A DNA stretch of 64,000 nucleotides from Tyto alba (GCF_018691265.1 NW_024881321.1:16712698-16776697); one strand, 5' to 3'. Shown: positions 15,958 through 29,406, counted from the stretch's first letter. The notes: generated from the letters alone by a model not told the origin. A program made the numbers and translations.

Positions 15958-17561
15958 CTACTAAAAGTACTAGATGTGAACTTTTTTTGCTTGGAATTGT
16001 TTTTAATTACAAGTAGTAATATGTTAAAATGTTGCTAACTTCATCATAGGCACTAATTAATTAAAGCTTTTACTTTTTATGTATAACTCCTAAATTGCAG
16101 TGGTGATATTACTGAAGAAATAGCATTGCCTAAGGACTGAAAAAATGTAATTGGTAACTAGTGGTGTGAAACAATAGGGGTAGTTATAGTGTAAATGATA
16201 TGGGTCAGAGGATTTGATATCCATGCTGAGTTTCAGGGATTTGACTTCAGATTAATTCTAGTTTGGGCTGAATGGGCCCAAGGGTGCTGAATGCCTTCTA
16301 GTAATTAGAGTACGTTACAGGTGTTCTTGGAGTCTCTAAAAGGAATTCAGTTAGCAACCTCTGAGATTATGGCTCCACAATGCAAATCAAAATGTGGAAA
16401 TCAAAGCTGGTTAAGTGAGGACAACCAGGAAAGTTGGTTCAAAACTTATTTCCTGAGTCAAAATAAAATGCTAATGTGAGTCAACAATGTGTTTCTTTCT
16501 GACTCCTACTTTAACCGTGATAAGACTTACTATGACATGTGGGGAGTTCATATCTGACTGGAAGTTCTTCTGGAAAGTAGGTCTGGCGCATGATAATTTG
16601 AGTATGCACGTTCTTGTTTTCAATTAAAATAACAACTTTATGATTCTTACTGTCTTTATTTTTAAACTTAAAAACCATGGAAACAATACTTTGCTGTTCT
16701 GCAGTATTCTCACTAATATAATGTGTCATTTTTTTCACATTGTTGCTTTTTTGAGGAGGGAAGTTCTCCTGCAATCAGAAACAGAAGATTTTTAAATGCA
16801 AGTTTTAGAGGGAAAAAAAAGTTGGTAATATGGCATTTGTTGTCATCTTGTTTGATACACTCATGCTTCTGTCATCCTGTAGCTTTTTGTAGTGATAAGC
16901 TCTCCAATTAAGTAAAACTCTCCTTTTCTTGATTTAAATAAGGTAATCAGTTGGTTTATACTGTTTTTTGGAGTTCAAGGAAGCAGATTAATCTTCTGAG
17001 GAATATGCTTTTCAGAGAAAAAACTTGCTTGGGAAAATGTGAAACCCATACTTCCCTTCTTTAAAATGTAGGTGTCTCTCTAAAACTACGTCACTTCTAA
17101 TCACAGTACAGGTGTCAAGACCATGATTTTTTCCACATTCTAAATCATCTACCTAAATGAACTGCAGAGTAACACATTGACATGATGAGATGGAATAAAT
17201 GCCTTAACTTTCAAGACCCCAAATTGTCAATTTAATGTGAGACAAATAAAATTTCTAATATCACCAGAAACCCCTACGATAAAAAAGGAATACATGTGTT
17301 GTCCAATTCTATATTTAAGTGATTATAACAGCTAGTTCTACTTTAGTGAAAACAAGGTGAGTCATCGTAGTTACCACTGGTATCATACTCTGTGTAAACA
17401 AACATGTTTGAAAGCTTCAGAAGTATGTGGAATGTTGACTGGCCTGAATGGTAGTTAAATAAAGCCCCTGGCAAATCTTGTGATCAGAAGTGTAACTAAT
17501 GCCTAATTTTCTAGTCAAGTGCGGTTATTTTAATTTTTTTTACTGATGTTTGTAATAGCTT

Positions 17562-17583
17562 TTTGTAAACAGCTGTTTACAAA
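17562..17583. promoter_or_regulatory. 22-bp perfect palindrome with inverted forkhead-like motifs around an E-box
   Basis: The core TTGTAAACAGCTGTTTACAA is self-complementary and extends one base on each side. It contains the forkhead-type core GTAAACA on one strand, its mirror TGTTTAC, and the E-box CAGCTG at the centre. The motif matches are direct observation; binding is inference. It sits about 2.4 kb into the giant intron, with no transposon recognised around it. Confidence 0.4.
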
Positions 17584-18918
17584 TACCAAGAAAATACTGA
17601 AGTGATAATATTCATGAAGGAGTTACATTGAGGCTGAAACAGCAGATTCTTTCTCAAAGTAGATCACGATGATGTCAGGAAGTAAGTTCTGTTGCTCTCT
17701 TTGCTATTATACAGCTGTAAATTCTGTGTGAGAATCCATGTTTCATTTACCTGTGACAATAAAAAAAAATTAGCGGATTTGATATTGCAGATTAAACTGT
17801 GGTCAATGTCACACGTTTTAAAAAAATTATGACCAAATAGAAACATTTTCACTTAGTTTTAAACTGCTGATATTTTTTTTTTTCTAATTTTAAAGCTGTA
17901 TTTCCTCAATCGAAAATATCTGGGAGTTGAATGAGGAGAGCAATTTTATAACAACTCCATCATCTACTACATCGTAAAGTGTAGATACTAAATGTGTTCT
18001 AAATTTTTCTTCTTTTCAATAGTCCTGGAGTGTTTTTTTCAAAGGATTCACTGTTAATCAGTTACTTCTCCTTGCCAAAAACCCCCAACCAAACAAAACA
18101 ACAATAAAAAAAACAGCACGAAAAAGTAGAAAACAGGCATACTGGTTTCCTATCCTTTTTTTCCCTATTGGTTAAATTTTCTAGTTTCATATAAAGTGCG
18201 ACATCAAACTGAAATGGTTCTTTTGTTCAGAGTGGACTCTAATGTTTAATATGGGTTGAACTCATACAAGAGCACTTCACCTCAGGGGATGCCTACAAGA
18301 ACCATCTCTTGCCTTTGATTGTTCACTTTCTTTAAACCTTAAAGAGTATGATATCTTTTTAAAGGACTGTACAGCTCAGCTGTGTTAGTGGAAACTGCCT
18401 TAAAGAATCCATAATTACTGGGAACACAAGGGAAATCCATAGATGGTGTGATTTTTACAAAATCTTATTTTTTAGTGGGAAAAAAAAAATCTGTAGTCTG
18501 TTATAGTTGATTGATGCTCACATTATCTACTCAAGGTGATTTTTCTTTTCCTGTCTTAGTAATGATAAAAGGGAGAGAAACAAAATAGGTATGCAGGAAA
18601 CAGAAAAAGAAAATTCAAGAAAATTGTGTTATGACAATACTATTCCTTCAACTTTGCAGTGGGTGCTATTTATAAAAAAAATCAGTTTTGTAGAAGCTAA
18701 TGGAAGGTTTAAATTCCTGCCTCTGTCTAGGAAGTAGGTACTATTTTTTTCTTATTTTAATATGCACAGATGATGAAAGGGTAATTTTTAAACAATGTTT
18801 TTATACTTGTGTTGAGTAAAGTCAGGATGATGGCTACAAAAAATAGTTTAGAGCCTTAGGTTTGTTCTATAAAGATTTCAAAGGATTTTCTGAGTATTAT
18901 TTAAACATTTCTGGATTG

Positions 18919-18953
18919 AGATAGATAGATATATATATATATACACACATACA
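18919..18953. repeat. Compound microsatellite (GATA / TA / CA)
   Basis: AGATAGATAGAT is followed by seven TA steps and then ACACACATACAC. It is a short, composite simple repeat within the giant intron and likely polymorphic. Confidence 0.85.
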
Positions 18954-19753
18954 CCTCAGCTGTTTAAAACTAGTAGATATGTAATGGGTTATCTACTACA
19001 GGTGAAAATATCTTTAGGAGTTTTTTTAATGTTCCTATTTAGAAATGCCTTTCTCAAATAAAAAGCAAAATAGAAAAAAATAATTTATATTGCTTGATAG
19101 CAACTGTCTGTGCTTCATAGGTTAAAAAAAGTATGCAACAAGTTCTCTATATTTGTGTTTACCTACGTAATGATTTTCTTTCAAATCAGCTGCAAGCTGT
19201 GTGTAGGAGACTTCTTTTAGTCTATCCATTAATCTTTATAATTTGAATCTTTTTTTACCACTATTTTCTTTGGCCTCCGTAGTTGCAGTACTTTTTAGAA
19301 TCTATTTGTGTGTGAGATTAATGCTATCTGATTTTAATCATCTGTCATAAACTTTGTAGGTGATGGAGAGGTGATCAATCCTATTCATAAAACGGATGTT
19401 TAAATTAAATGAAATTAAGATCTCTGTATCCTCTTATTAATTGCAGAGAAGCCTAGAGGACTATCTTAGATGAAAAGATAGTTGGGTAAATTTACTGAAT
19501 AAAAAAATATTCTACTTTGCATTTAGAATCTCTGCTGAGTATGCAGGAATCTCATTATTAAATTAGCATTTATTACATTGTACATTCATCATTAGTAGAA
19601 ACATGAAAATTAATTATTTACTCCTTTTATTAACATGCTTTTATAATCTGGATGTTGCTGACTGCAATGACAGGATTCTAATCTTAAAATTACTAAATCA
19701 GTGTATTCATGTGCTGGATTTACTGCTAACATTTAAATAAGGGCCTATTATCT

Positions 19754-20813
19754 TGTCGTGGTTTTTGCTCAGAGGACAACGGAGCACTGTGCAGCCGCTT
19801 GCCCCCCAGTGCTGAGAAGGAGAAAATAAGTAAAGACTTGGGGTTCAAGATAGGACAGGGAGGGACAAATCACCCAATGCAGTCAGGGGCAAAAGCCAGA
19901 CTCATTAGGGGAAGAAAAAAAAGAACATAAATTTATTTTAGACACTAACAACAACAAGAGCACCACTTAACAGACAGAGTAGGACAGCGAGAAGCATTGC
20001 CACATCTTGAGAACACCTTCCCCCCACCCCTTCCTTCTTCCCGGGCTCAGCTCTGCTCCCGATATCTCTACCTCCTCCCCCAGCAGCACAGAGGCAGGGA
20101 ATGGGGGGTGCAGTCAGTGCTGCCGCTTCTTCCAGCTTTGGGGAGGGGAGGAATTTCTGGAACAACTTCCCCCTGCTGCACTGTTGTCCCCCTCTCACAG
20201 GAGACAGTCCTCCACAACTTTTCTCTGATGTGAGTCCCTCCCACAGGCCACAGCATTCCCCACACTGCTCCAGTGTGGGTCACTAACTTTTTCCAACTGG
20301 AGTCCCTCCCATGGCTGCAGCTCTTCCCGAGCTGCTCCGGCGTGAGACACCCCCCCATGCTGCAATCCTCCCAGCGCTGAACTACAACAGCGGGGGCTGC
20401 TGCTTCCCATGGGATCCCAGCCTTTTTCAGGTGCAGCCACCTTAAATGGCTGTATGAGACCCCTCCCAGGCCATAAATCAGTGTCTGCTCCACCGTAGAT
20501 CTTCATGGGTGGCAGAGGGGGGCCGCCCTGCCGTCTCACCACAGGATACAGGGTGGTCTCTGCTCCGGCACACCTCCCCCCTCCTTTCTTCCTTCGTTCC
20601 TCCGCTGACCTTGGTGTTCACACAGCTGCAGCAACTCCTCCTCACCATGTCCCTTCTTAAATACGTTATCGCAGAGGTTCAGCTGATTGGCTGAGTTTTG
20701 GTGCAGAGGTGGGGCTGACTTGGAGCTGGGGGAGCTTTGAGAAGCTTCTTACCATAGGGGTGGCCCCCTCCCTTGCTACCCAAAAACTCCGCCACTCATT
20801 CAAACCCAGGACA
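19754..20813 (-). mobile_element. Solo LTR of an avian endogenous retrovirus, antisense, with 5-bp duplication TATCT
   Basis: This 1060-bp GC-rich block stands out from its AT-rich surroundings. It starts TGTCGTGG and ends CCCAGGACA. TATCT lies immediately before (19749-19753) and immediately after (20814-20818), an exact 5-bp target-site duplication. On the minus strand it begins TGTCCTGGG, has a TATA-like TATTTAAG at 20656-20663 and a poly(A) signal AATAAA at 19932-19937, so I orient it minus, antisense to PIBF1. The middle (about 20190-20400) holds imperfect repeats of a CTGCTCC(A/G)G(T/C)GTG type. No gag, pol or env sequence is present. It resembles the LTR at 51928. Overlapping GC-driven open frames are not genes. 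Confidence 0.85.
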
Positions 20814-23657
20814 TATCTCTTCAGGAATATTTGTGTAAAATGAGGATTTAAATAATTAATTTTTTTAAAAAAATCCACCCTGAAAACCTCTGGCCAAAAT
20901 ATTTCTTTGCCAAAACTCCCATAACCCTATATTAAAAACTAGTGTCATAGCCTTTTAAACCCTAGACATGGTTGCTACTTTTGTATATGAAGAGCTTTTA
21001 ATCCCTTGAACTGAAGAGGTACATGGGTCTTGAAAATTACTGCCACTTTAAAGCTTCATTCTCAATTAACTTAAGTGTTTTCTAAAATACTTTTTTGGTA
21101 ATAATCATTTGTTGCTGCTCTATTAATTTGTAACGTCTATAGTATGATGTGTACATATAATTTTGATAACACTTAAGATTTCTATCAGAATAAAGCTGAT
21201 CCATTTGCTGTCATTGTTAGCCCTTGTATAGATTTTATTCCTAGCCAAAGTAACTACTACACATTTCCCATAAAAACTACCTTCATCTTGTTCTACTGAT
21301 GAGGAAGTACAAGCTTCAGCTAAAGGGGTAGAATTCCATTAATGTCATGGAAATTGCTGGGAGACACCCTCTGGAAGTTCAGAATCAATGCAAAGAAGGC
21401 AGTGAAAAGACCAGGAGTGATAGTATGATGGAGCAGCAGAGAAAAATTCCATTTCCCAGGTGACTAGGTCTAGTTTGTTTCCCAACCATAGAAGCAGCAC
21501 TGAAATCAGTAACAAAAACAATTCTATGCTTCCTGTATTTCTACTGAAATTACTAGAGAGCCTCCTGCTCTTTTTCTCTTCTGAGGATGTTATTTGGAGT
21601 TTACATTTTAATGGGTGATTCTAAGCTGCATTTTAACAAACAGGAGGAAACCTAATTAACTGATTTGATCAAATAGATGAATAGTGATGGTAGGAAGACT
21701 GCAGCCTTGCTAGGGTATGCCTGGTTGTCTTTAGTTGTTCATTAAAAAGGATCTCAAAATTTTATGGTCTTAGCTAAGATAGTGTTCTTCCAGAATGAAT
21801 GCTTTAAGCCTTGTAACCAGTCATCTCATAACTGTACCTGTCTTGATGTCGTAGAACTATCAATATCAAGACTCGCAGGAATGATAAGTTAGTCTGATGG
21901 CTGACCTTTCTGAGCTTCGTTACATCTGGAACGCAGGCTTTGAAGTTAGTTCTCTTACTGTGCAAGGAAAGTTCAGTGATTATATTTATAGCTCTAGAAA
22001 TCTTTTTATTTAAGTTCCTCTTGCCCTAGCTCTTAAGAAATAAGTCTCACAAAATATTATTAGCCTCTGAAGGATGCTTTGCAAAGGTTGTAATAGGAAC
22101 ATATCCTCGTATCATAAAGATTTTTCTTTAAACCGTGATGTTCTCATTTTACCAGTTCATTTCTTGCTGGCCAAAATGCCTTAATTTTAAAACATTAAGA
22201 TTAGTAAAGGCAAAATGTTAAAATTCTGTGATGGCTATTGTGCAGAGTACCTAAGAAACTATTTACTCTTTTAAGTCCTTAGGTTTCTTTGTTAGCCTGG
22301 AAAGTTTGAAAATGTATCAGTGAGAACAACTTTGAAAGCAATTGTAAATTCCTACAAAGAAGCGTTATATGATATGAGAGTGCTGCTGCTTAGACTTTAT
22401 ATATTTCTTGAATTACAGAGTTGAAACTTCCATTGCAGTCCATGGTTTTGCTATGATTGTTAGTATCTCTTATGTATACACACATTTTTGTGATTCACTG
22501 TGCAGTTTCATGAAGACTAGCATTTATGAGAGAGAGATTTGGGCTGTTTTGGCCAGAGCTTGTCTTCTGCAGAATAGCATTCAAAGTGTTGAGAAAATGT
22601 TAGGTATAATCAGAAACCTAACTCTGCTGCTCTCAGTCTGGTCCTCGCTTGCATGGTGGTGATACTTCTTTCATATGTAAGTAACTCTCATTAGTAAAGA
22701 AAATGGTAGTGTATTGTTCTGGAATTAAGGGTGGATATTCCATTTGTAAATGAATAAATGAAGGACTACACATTACCAAAACAGTGTACATGAGTGAGCC
22801 AAAATACTTTCAGGCCATAAACCACAGGGAGCTGTTTGCCTTGCATGTTAGTCTGTCCAGATTTGAATATGCCTGATTAATCTTAATCATATTGAGGACT
22901 TCACGAAAGAGAGGGACATATGATATGTAGTGCTCGCAACCGATGAAACCACTGTTCACAATCGACAGAACAAGCATGCGAGTCATTGGCAACCTGTTTG
23001 CTGCTTTCTCTCTTCATGAGATGGGCTTGTCCAGTGACGAGTGCCTCGATGAGGAGAGAATGGGAAGACCAGGCTTGGAGGGCTGGCTTCCTTTTTGTAT
23101 GGTCTTGTTTCTAGATAAGATTTCCTGAAGAATGTATCCCAGACTTTGTCAAGGTTGGCTCAGAGAGTTGTTTACATTCAGGGAGACCAGTACTTTTTTT
23201 TTTTTTTAAATTACATGCCTTCAGCACTGAAGTATTGCATCACATGGGATAGTGGGAAGGGTATGTCCTTTAGTTTGCTCAGTGCAAAGCTATTTAGATA
23301 ATTTTTACAGCTGTTTGTCTTTCTAGCTAAATGATCTAAAGTTACAATTGTGTCTACTTATTGCATTGTGGGTAAATCTGTAAGAATATTCTGTGAAACC
23401 AGCAAAATGAACATGCAATTAATGTTCAATACATAGTTTACCAGAGTTCAAGAGCTTGCAAAGGATTACCTTGATCCTGGATAGCTGTAGGGTGGTAATG
23501 TGATACGTTAGCAGCTTTTTTGCCAAGCACCATATAGCCATAGTGGCACTTTAGATGTAACATGACATTTGAATAGTGGGGTCACCAAAAAGGTGGTACT
23601 ACTTTGAGTTATTTATGATATCAGCAAATATATATAGACATGAACAGGTTTTATATT

Positions 23658-23676
23658 AAAAAAAAAAAAAAAAAAA
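23658..23676. repeat. Poly(A) tract, A19
   Basis: An uninterrupted run of A follows TTATATT. No LINE, SINE or processed-gene body precedes it recognisably; it is a simple homopolymer in the giant intron. Confidence 0.85.
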
Positions 23677-26236
23677 GGTTACTTACAAACAGAACTTTAG
23701 CAAGACCAAAGTGAGATGGGAACATTTGTTCTGGGTGGGCCTCTGAGGGGAGTGCTGCATGGAAGTAGATATGCTGGACTGCTGCTGATGGTAGCTGGTG
23801 ATGGTTAGTGAGAGGATTTGTAAGTCTGTGGTAGGAGGAGTGTGGTGAAAGGCAGCAAGGACAGAGAACCTAGGAACTGAAGAAACTCAAGAGGGATGGA
23901 GTGGAAGAGTTCGTATGAAAGAGTAAATCAGGGGGCTTTACCACAAGCAATAAAGGGCTTCTGTATTCCTTACCACTAGGTAGAATTCAGAAAGATGTTG
24001 CTCATATGAACATAGACTGCCCAACCCCATATTATAAGCCCTGTTTATTACCAGGTTTTTGTACTTGAAAGGAAACTAATGTTGATGACTGAAAAAAGTG
24101 TTGCACAGACCACCCTACAATCTTGTTTCATGAAGCATGGAGAGGGTAGGGATTGTGTGTGTGCCCCTTATAGATAGTCCAGACACAAAAATAAATTGCT
24201 ATAGCTTATGCTAACTTCACACCCACAGAATAAATGTTCATATAGGCAGCATAACTTGAGAAACTTACTTTTAAAGGGAAGTAAACTTTTTTCATGAAGT
24301 GGTAGTGTAGTTGTAGAAATAAGTGTACTAGAAATATAATTTAGGTTCCTTTGAGATGAAGCTTGGGCGTTATGTAAAATGTTTGTATCTGTCAGTCAGT
24401 CTTTTCATAAAATGTTAGATTTCGTAATATACACATAAAATGTAAATGTACATACTTGCACTTACAAGCCTATTTGTATATCTCTTCTAAAATTTAAATA
24501 CTGGCTATATTGTCAAAATGCTGCAACTCTTGGCTGATATTTTAACATAAATACTACTCCATGTATATGTATATAATTTAATCTGAGCTTTGATGTGGAA
24601 TTTGTCATCTGGAGTTGTTTTTGTGGATATTCTAATTGTTTCATGGAAAGTGTTCGTTGCCATGGGTAAACAGATATAGAAGTGCACTGATTCATCCCTT
24701 CTGAAATTTTGCTTACTGTTTGCTCTGATTTCTCTGAGATCTTAACCTTTTCCTTTCCAAAAATACAATCTAGATCGTAAGTTTTGAGATGTATCAAAAA
24801 GTTACATTTTTCCATTTTACCTTGGATACATTCCTGAGGTCACTAGAATTGGTTGTGGGTTGTAGAGAGGGGAAGAATTTGTCCCATTCAAAACCCTGTG
24901 GGAGGGGGAGAAACTTGTTTGTGCAAAATGGTACTGTAAGTAGATAAAGGTAATTAGAAACCTTAGTCCTTCTCTTGTCTTCATACACCCATCACTTCAG
25001 TCAATTAACTGACACTTGAATCTGAGTATACTCAATATAGACTGTTTCTCTAAACAGTAGAGGTCAAACGCAGTGTGACTGATGTAAATCATGTGCCCCT
25101 GTGAAATGCCCAGAATTAGGTGGAGTGAAGCCTTGATTGATACCTTAATTCTGAGATTTTTAGACCTAAATTCATGTGAGGAAATAGTGTATCTTTTTTG
25201 TCCGTTGCATGTTCATCTGGGACATTTTTGGTTTTATAGGCAGTGTACTTTTTAGAAGCTAGCGGGGCTGGGTTTTTTGGTTTTAGATTTGTCCCTTATG
25301 ACACTGTTCCCAGTCACAAGTTGTGAAATCTGGGTCTAATTTCTCTGTGGTGTCAAGGTTTTGGTCTTTTTTCAAAGTATTCTATACACTTAGATAAATG
25401 GGGTACATTTCAGGTTTATTTTCTTGGTGCCAGATGAATGCATCTTCAAAGAAAAATAAAAACTTTTTAAAGTAGTGCATTTGCTGCAATGTACTTGCAT
25501 TATTAAAGTGTGCAGATGAACAGAAAGTAGTTGACATGCTACAAGTTAGAAAAGAGCTACCTTATTATGGTAATTTGTTTGCCTGCCAGGGCTCTCTCCC
25601 CCTAACCCCCTGCATTTTTTTACTTTGTAAAATAATCAAATCTTCCTTTTGTCCTTTGTCTCAAATGATCATCTGTTTATACAGAACAAATGTATTAAAC
25701 AGTTTTAGTTTATCCATTAGAGTAAGCAAAAATAATTGCAACCTTTTTTTATTGCTAAATTGATATCTTTTGGCAGAATTGTTTGTGAATTATTTTTAAA
25801 GATAGTTTTTACATTTATCTTTATAAGTCTCTTTTGTTATGCCAGCTGTCTAAATCTTTTCATAAACTTCAGTTAAAAGAAACATATTTTCCATGATTAT
25901 TTTAAAATATAATGTTTACTGGAAGGGAAGTCTAGTGAATTCCCACAGATGAAGTGTGAGTGTATTTCTCCCACTTGTAAATGAGTTCTTATTTCCTACA
26001 GTACATATTCTGGTACCACAATGAGTCATTTTCAACATGTTTTAGTTTAGCTTCTAAAACATTTTAAAAACTTGGCAGATGCATGTAAATGAATGTTACA
26101 TTCAGTTTTAGAAACTGCTTCCAAATAATATTTTACTAACGTGATGACTTTGAATAGACCTTTCAGACTGCAGAAGTGTCCTTCACGATAAGCCTAAAAG
26201 CATTTGCAGAGGTCTTATTTTTATTCTGTTTTGAGA

Positions 26237-26257
26237 TTTTTTTTTTTTTTTTTTTTT
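26237..26257. repeat. Poly(T) tract, T21
   Basis: A run of 21 T occurs between TTGAGA and ACC in the giant intron, with no associated retroposed body recognised. Confidence 0.85.
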
Positions 26258-26678
26258 ACCTTTAGCATGTTTTGGTTTAACCATCCTGTAAAACAGGGAG
26301 TATACTTTTGTGAAAAGCCTTAATGTTTACAGGCAAAGTGTTGTAAATGGAGTATTTTAGCCAGGCAAGTGATAGTTTTCTTCAGGTATATGAACTGAAT
26401 TTTACAAAATGTCATGCTATTATATTTTATAACTTTTCAAAATAAATATAGTGGCATCTCTGGTTTAATATGATGTTGTTTAGGGTTATGCCTTTTGTTT
26501 TAAGGATATGCCATTCCATACTTTAACCTGTTTCCTAAGATGTTACCTTGGCAGTTCAAATATTAGAAAAGAACTCGAGGCTAAATAGTTTGTATAATTG
26601 AAAGGGACTTATGAGTAATGTGGGTGGAGTGGGAGGAAAATGTGGGAGGCAGACCTTACACCTTATACTTAGATTGTA

Positions 26679-26771
26679 TAAAAAAAAAAAAAAAAAAAAA
26701 ACAAAAAAACAACAAAACAAAACAAAAATACAGCAAACCAACAACACCAAATAACCCACAACCAAAAAAAA
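26679..26771. repeat. A-rich low-complexity region
   Basis: A run of about 22 A is followed by A/C-rich sequence (AACAACAAAACAAAAC and similar) and a second A9 run. It looks like a decayed poly(A) tail or expanded simple repeat; the preceding sequence (26560-26678) is not recognised. Confidence 0.85.
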
Positions 26772-27933
26772 AGACTTAACTCAAAAACACCAGTATTCCA
26801 TTTGTGAGAAATTTTCTGTTCATTTATCTATTGCTTAAAGAATATTATTTTAACTTCCTTGTCCTGGCTTCCTGGTATCTGGAACACTTATTATAATGGG
26901 ACCTTAGATACTCTGCACACATATTGATACCTATGCTTAGACACACTTACATTTCTGCAGTCTGGATTTGAATACGACCCTAATTTTTTTCCAATTTTTG
27001 ATGGCATTTGTCTTGTCAGCTTAATATGCATGGTAGGGATAACACTGCAAGTCTGTGACTATTCTGTGATCCAATTCTAACCATCTGTATGTTGTCCACA
27101 ATGCAACACCATGTTATCAGTAAGTTCTTACTGTAATTACCACCCTTAATAATTTCTCTAGCTTTTTATTAGACACAGAAGATGGGGAAAACATTTAAAA
27201 CTTGGATTACTAAGTCTTTCATTTAAAGATTTTCTGGAATTCCTTTTCCCTTAGTTGTGTGGTATAACATACAAAGGAAATATTTTTCAAAACCCTTCTT
27301 CTCCCCACCTCCCCCAAATTGGTCTTAAATATATTGACCTTTCATCAAGGAGAAATCAAAAAAAGGAGGGAGAGAAGTTAGTTTAGGGGATTGAGAGTCT
27401 TTAATTATTTTGTCAGACAAATACATTCTCCTCTTTCCATTATGTCTAAATTGTTGTGAAACTTGCAGAAAATGGATGGTAGACAAAAGAAGAAAGGTAA
27501 TAAAGATGAGGGATGGAGAAAGGCATAATGTGAATAAAAGAGATAAAAAATGGCAGTCATGAAACTTAACTGGGTGGGATTCATCTGAGTGTAGAATACA
27601 TAGTGCCATTTGCCAGTCTTTCTTTTTGGAAAAGTGGTCTAAGCCAGGCAAAGACAAAACAGTTGCATAAAGGGATTGGGTGAGTGAAAGGCAATGTGTT
27701 GGGGATGGTGGCAGGGTCCATTTCTTCCATTCTGCCCAACCAGTTACTCCTGTATATTTATTTGCAGAGGTGGAAACTGAATCTTATTGATGGTAACTTA
27801 TTTGATATACTTTTTGTTCAGTACAGGGTGAATATCTCCTTCCAGTTCTAACACTGAAAACACCTGGACATCCATTTTCAGAGATCTGTTTCATTTGTAT
27901 CACTGTTTCAGAATTTTGTTGATATTTTTGAGG

Positions 27934-27971
27934 GTTTTTTTTTGTTTGTTTGTTTGTTTGTTTTTTTTTTT
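27934..27971. repeat. (TTTG)n microsatellite between T runs
   Basis: Five TTTG units are flanked by T9 and T12 runs. This is an ordinary simple repeat in the giant intron. Confidence 0.85.
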
Positions 27972-28433
27972 AATGTAATATACTGTTAGACTTTGAATTC
28001 AAACATTAATTTCAGAGAAAAGTAAGTAAGTGGAATGTGGGTTTCAGTACAGCTTTTACTGCGGCTGGCATCAGTCTTGTCTAACTTTAAATACCTGTGC
28101 CGGGATGAAATCATGTCTATAAAGTACTTGTTTCTTTCCTTTGACTTATAAAGGGAGTCTACATGACAGGCTCAGATGTAGATACCCACGTTGTAAACAT
28201 CTGAAACTGTGAGGCAAGTCCCACCTGTCTTTTCTGAGTTTGAGTTCAGCATAAACTCTTTCCAGTGATTGATGTTTTTTGGAGCATTTATGCTTTATCA
28301 TCATTCTTACTGAGTCCTCTTCCAATGCAGAATCATTAAGCCTTTAAGCATTTGTCAAATGTTGGTCATACTTCATAATGAAAACATTCAATTGTATGAT
28401 ATACTTTATATGCTGCTTTTTATTTTTTCCCTC

Positions 28434-28454
28434 TTTTTTTTTTTAAAAAAAAAA
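28434..28454. repeat. T11-A10 homopolymer palindrome
   Basis: Eleven T are followed directly by ten A, giving a near-perfect self-complementary tract. The neighbouring sequence shows no inverted-repeat transposon ends, so I treat it as simple sequence. Confidence 0.8.
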
Positions 28455-29389
28455 GGACTCAAATGTCTTCCATGATTGGAAGGATTTTGATTGACAGAAG
28501 TTCACTGAGATTATGAAGGTCTAGAGTTGTGATTATACAAAGGATTAGATCTCATTAATGAAACTACAGAAGATAGGAAGATTCTATGCTCCTTCAAATT
28601 TTTCAATTTTAGCTATCTTACAGTAACTCTTAGAAGAGTTACCACACCCAAATTAAGAGGAAGATTGCATTTGTCTTTTTACAGAAAAGGTGAGAAAGGA
28701 CAGACAAAAATTGGATAATATGCCAGACTGTTTCTGTAATATAAAATGCATGTAAGTCCCTTGGGGTCTAAATGTGATGGCACCATTACACAAAGTATGA
28801 AATAGCTGTACTTAAAATGTAATATATGGTTGACAAGTACAAAGCACATGGCTTTCCAGCAGGTTGTCATAGTGATATCTAGGGGTAGATTTTTCCTTGA
28901 CTAGATTCCACTGAAGTCTTACCAATACCTCCTGTTCTCAAGCACCACCTAACCTCAGAGGCACTTAACATCAGTCTGCATTCCAAGTTGGAGCACATCT
29001 AGGTAGAGCTCCCTGTGCATGCTCGGAAGTCTCCTGGTTTGGAAAGCTTAAGTGCTTATTTTGATACGGGTAGGGAGGTGCTTGAACTCTGTTTGAGTCC
29101 CTAAAGGACCTGTTTTTATTAGATCATGGCTATCTCATTCAAAAGCATTGAGTTCACTCCAGAACAGTGTTAGAAGAGGAGGCAATGGCTAATCTTTGAG
29201 CACTCGCCCAGGAAGTTTGAAACATTGGTCCTTTCCCTCTTAGTCTCCCTAATTATTTAAACTGGTTTTGTGTTACCTGGGAGTTCTGTCAATTTGCCCA
29301 GAATTACGGGCAACAAGTGTTGATTTACATAATACGTAAGTTAAGCAATATGCCACAAAAGAGGGAAAATACACAAATTTGTTTGTTTG

Positions 29390-29406
29390 TTTTTTTTTTT
29401 TTTTTT
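29390..29406. repeat. Poly(T) tract preceded by (TTTG) units
   Basis: TTTGTTTGTTTG runs into T17. It is similar in make-up to 27934-27971 and is intronic simple sequence. Confidence 0.8.

Noticed and set aside
20068..20542. Long overlapping frames (up to 141 codons) on both strands
   Set aside because: They lie wholly inside the GC-rich solo LTR, where stop codons are rare; several frames are open at once and none resembles a protein.
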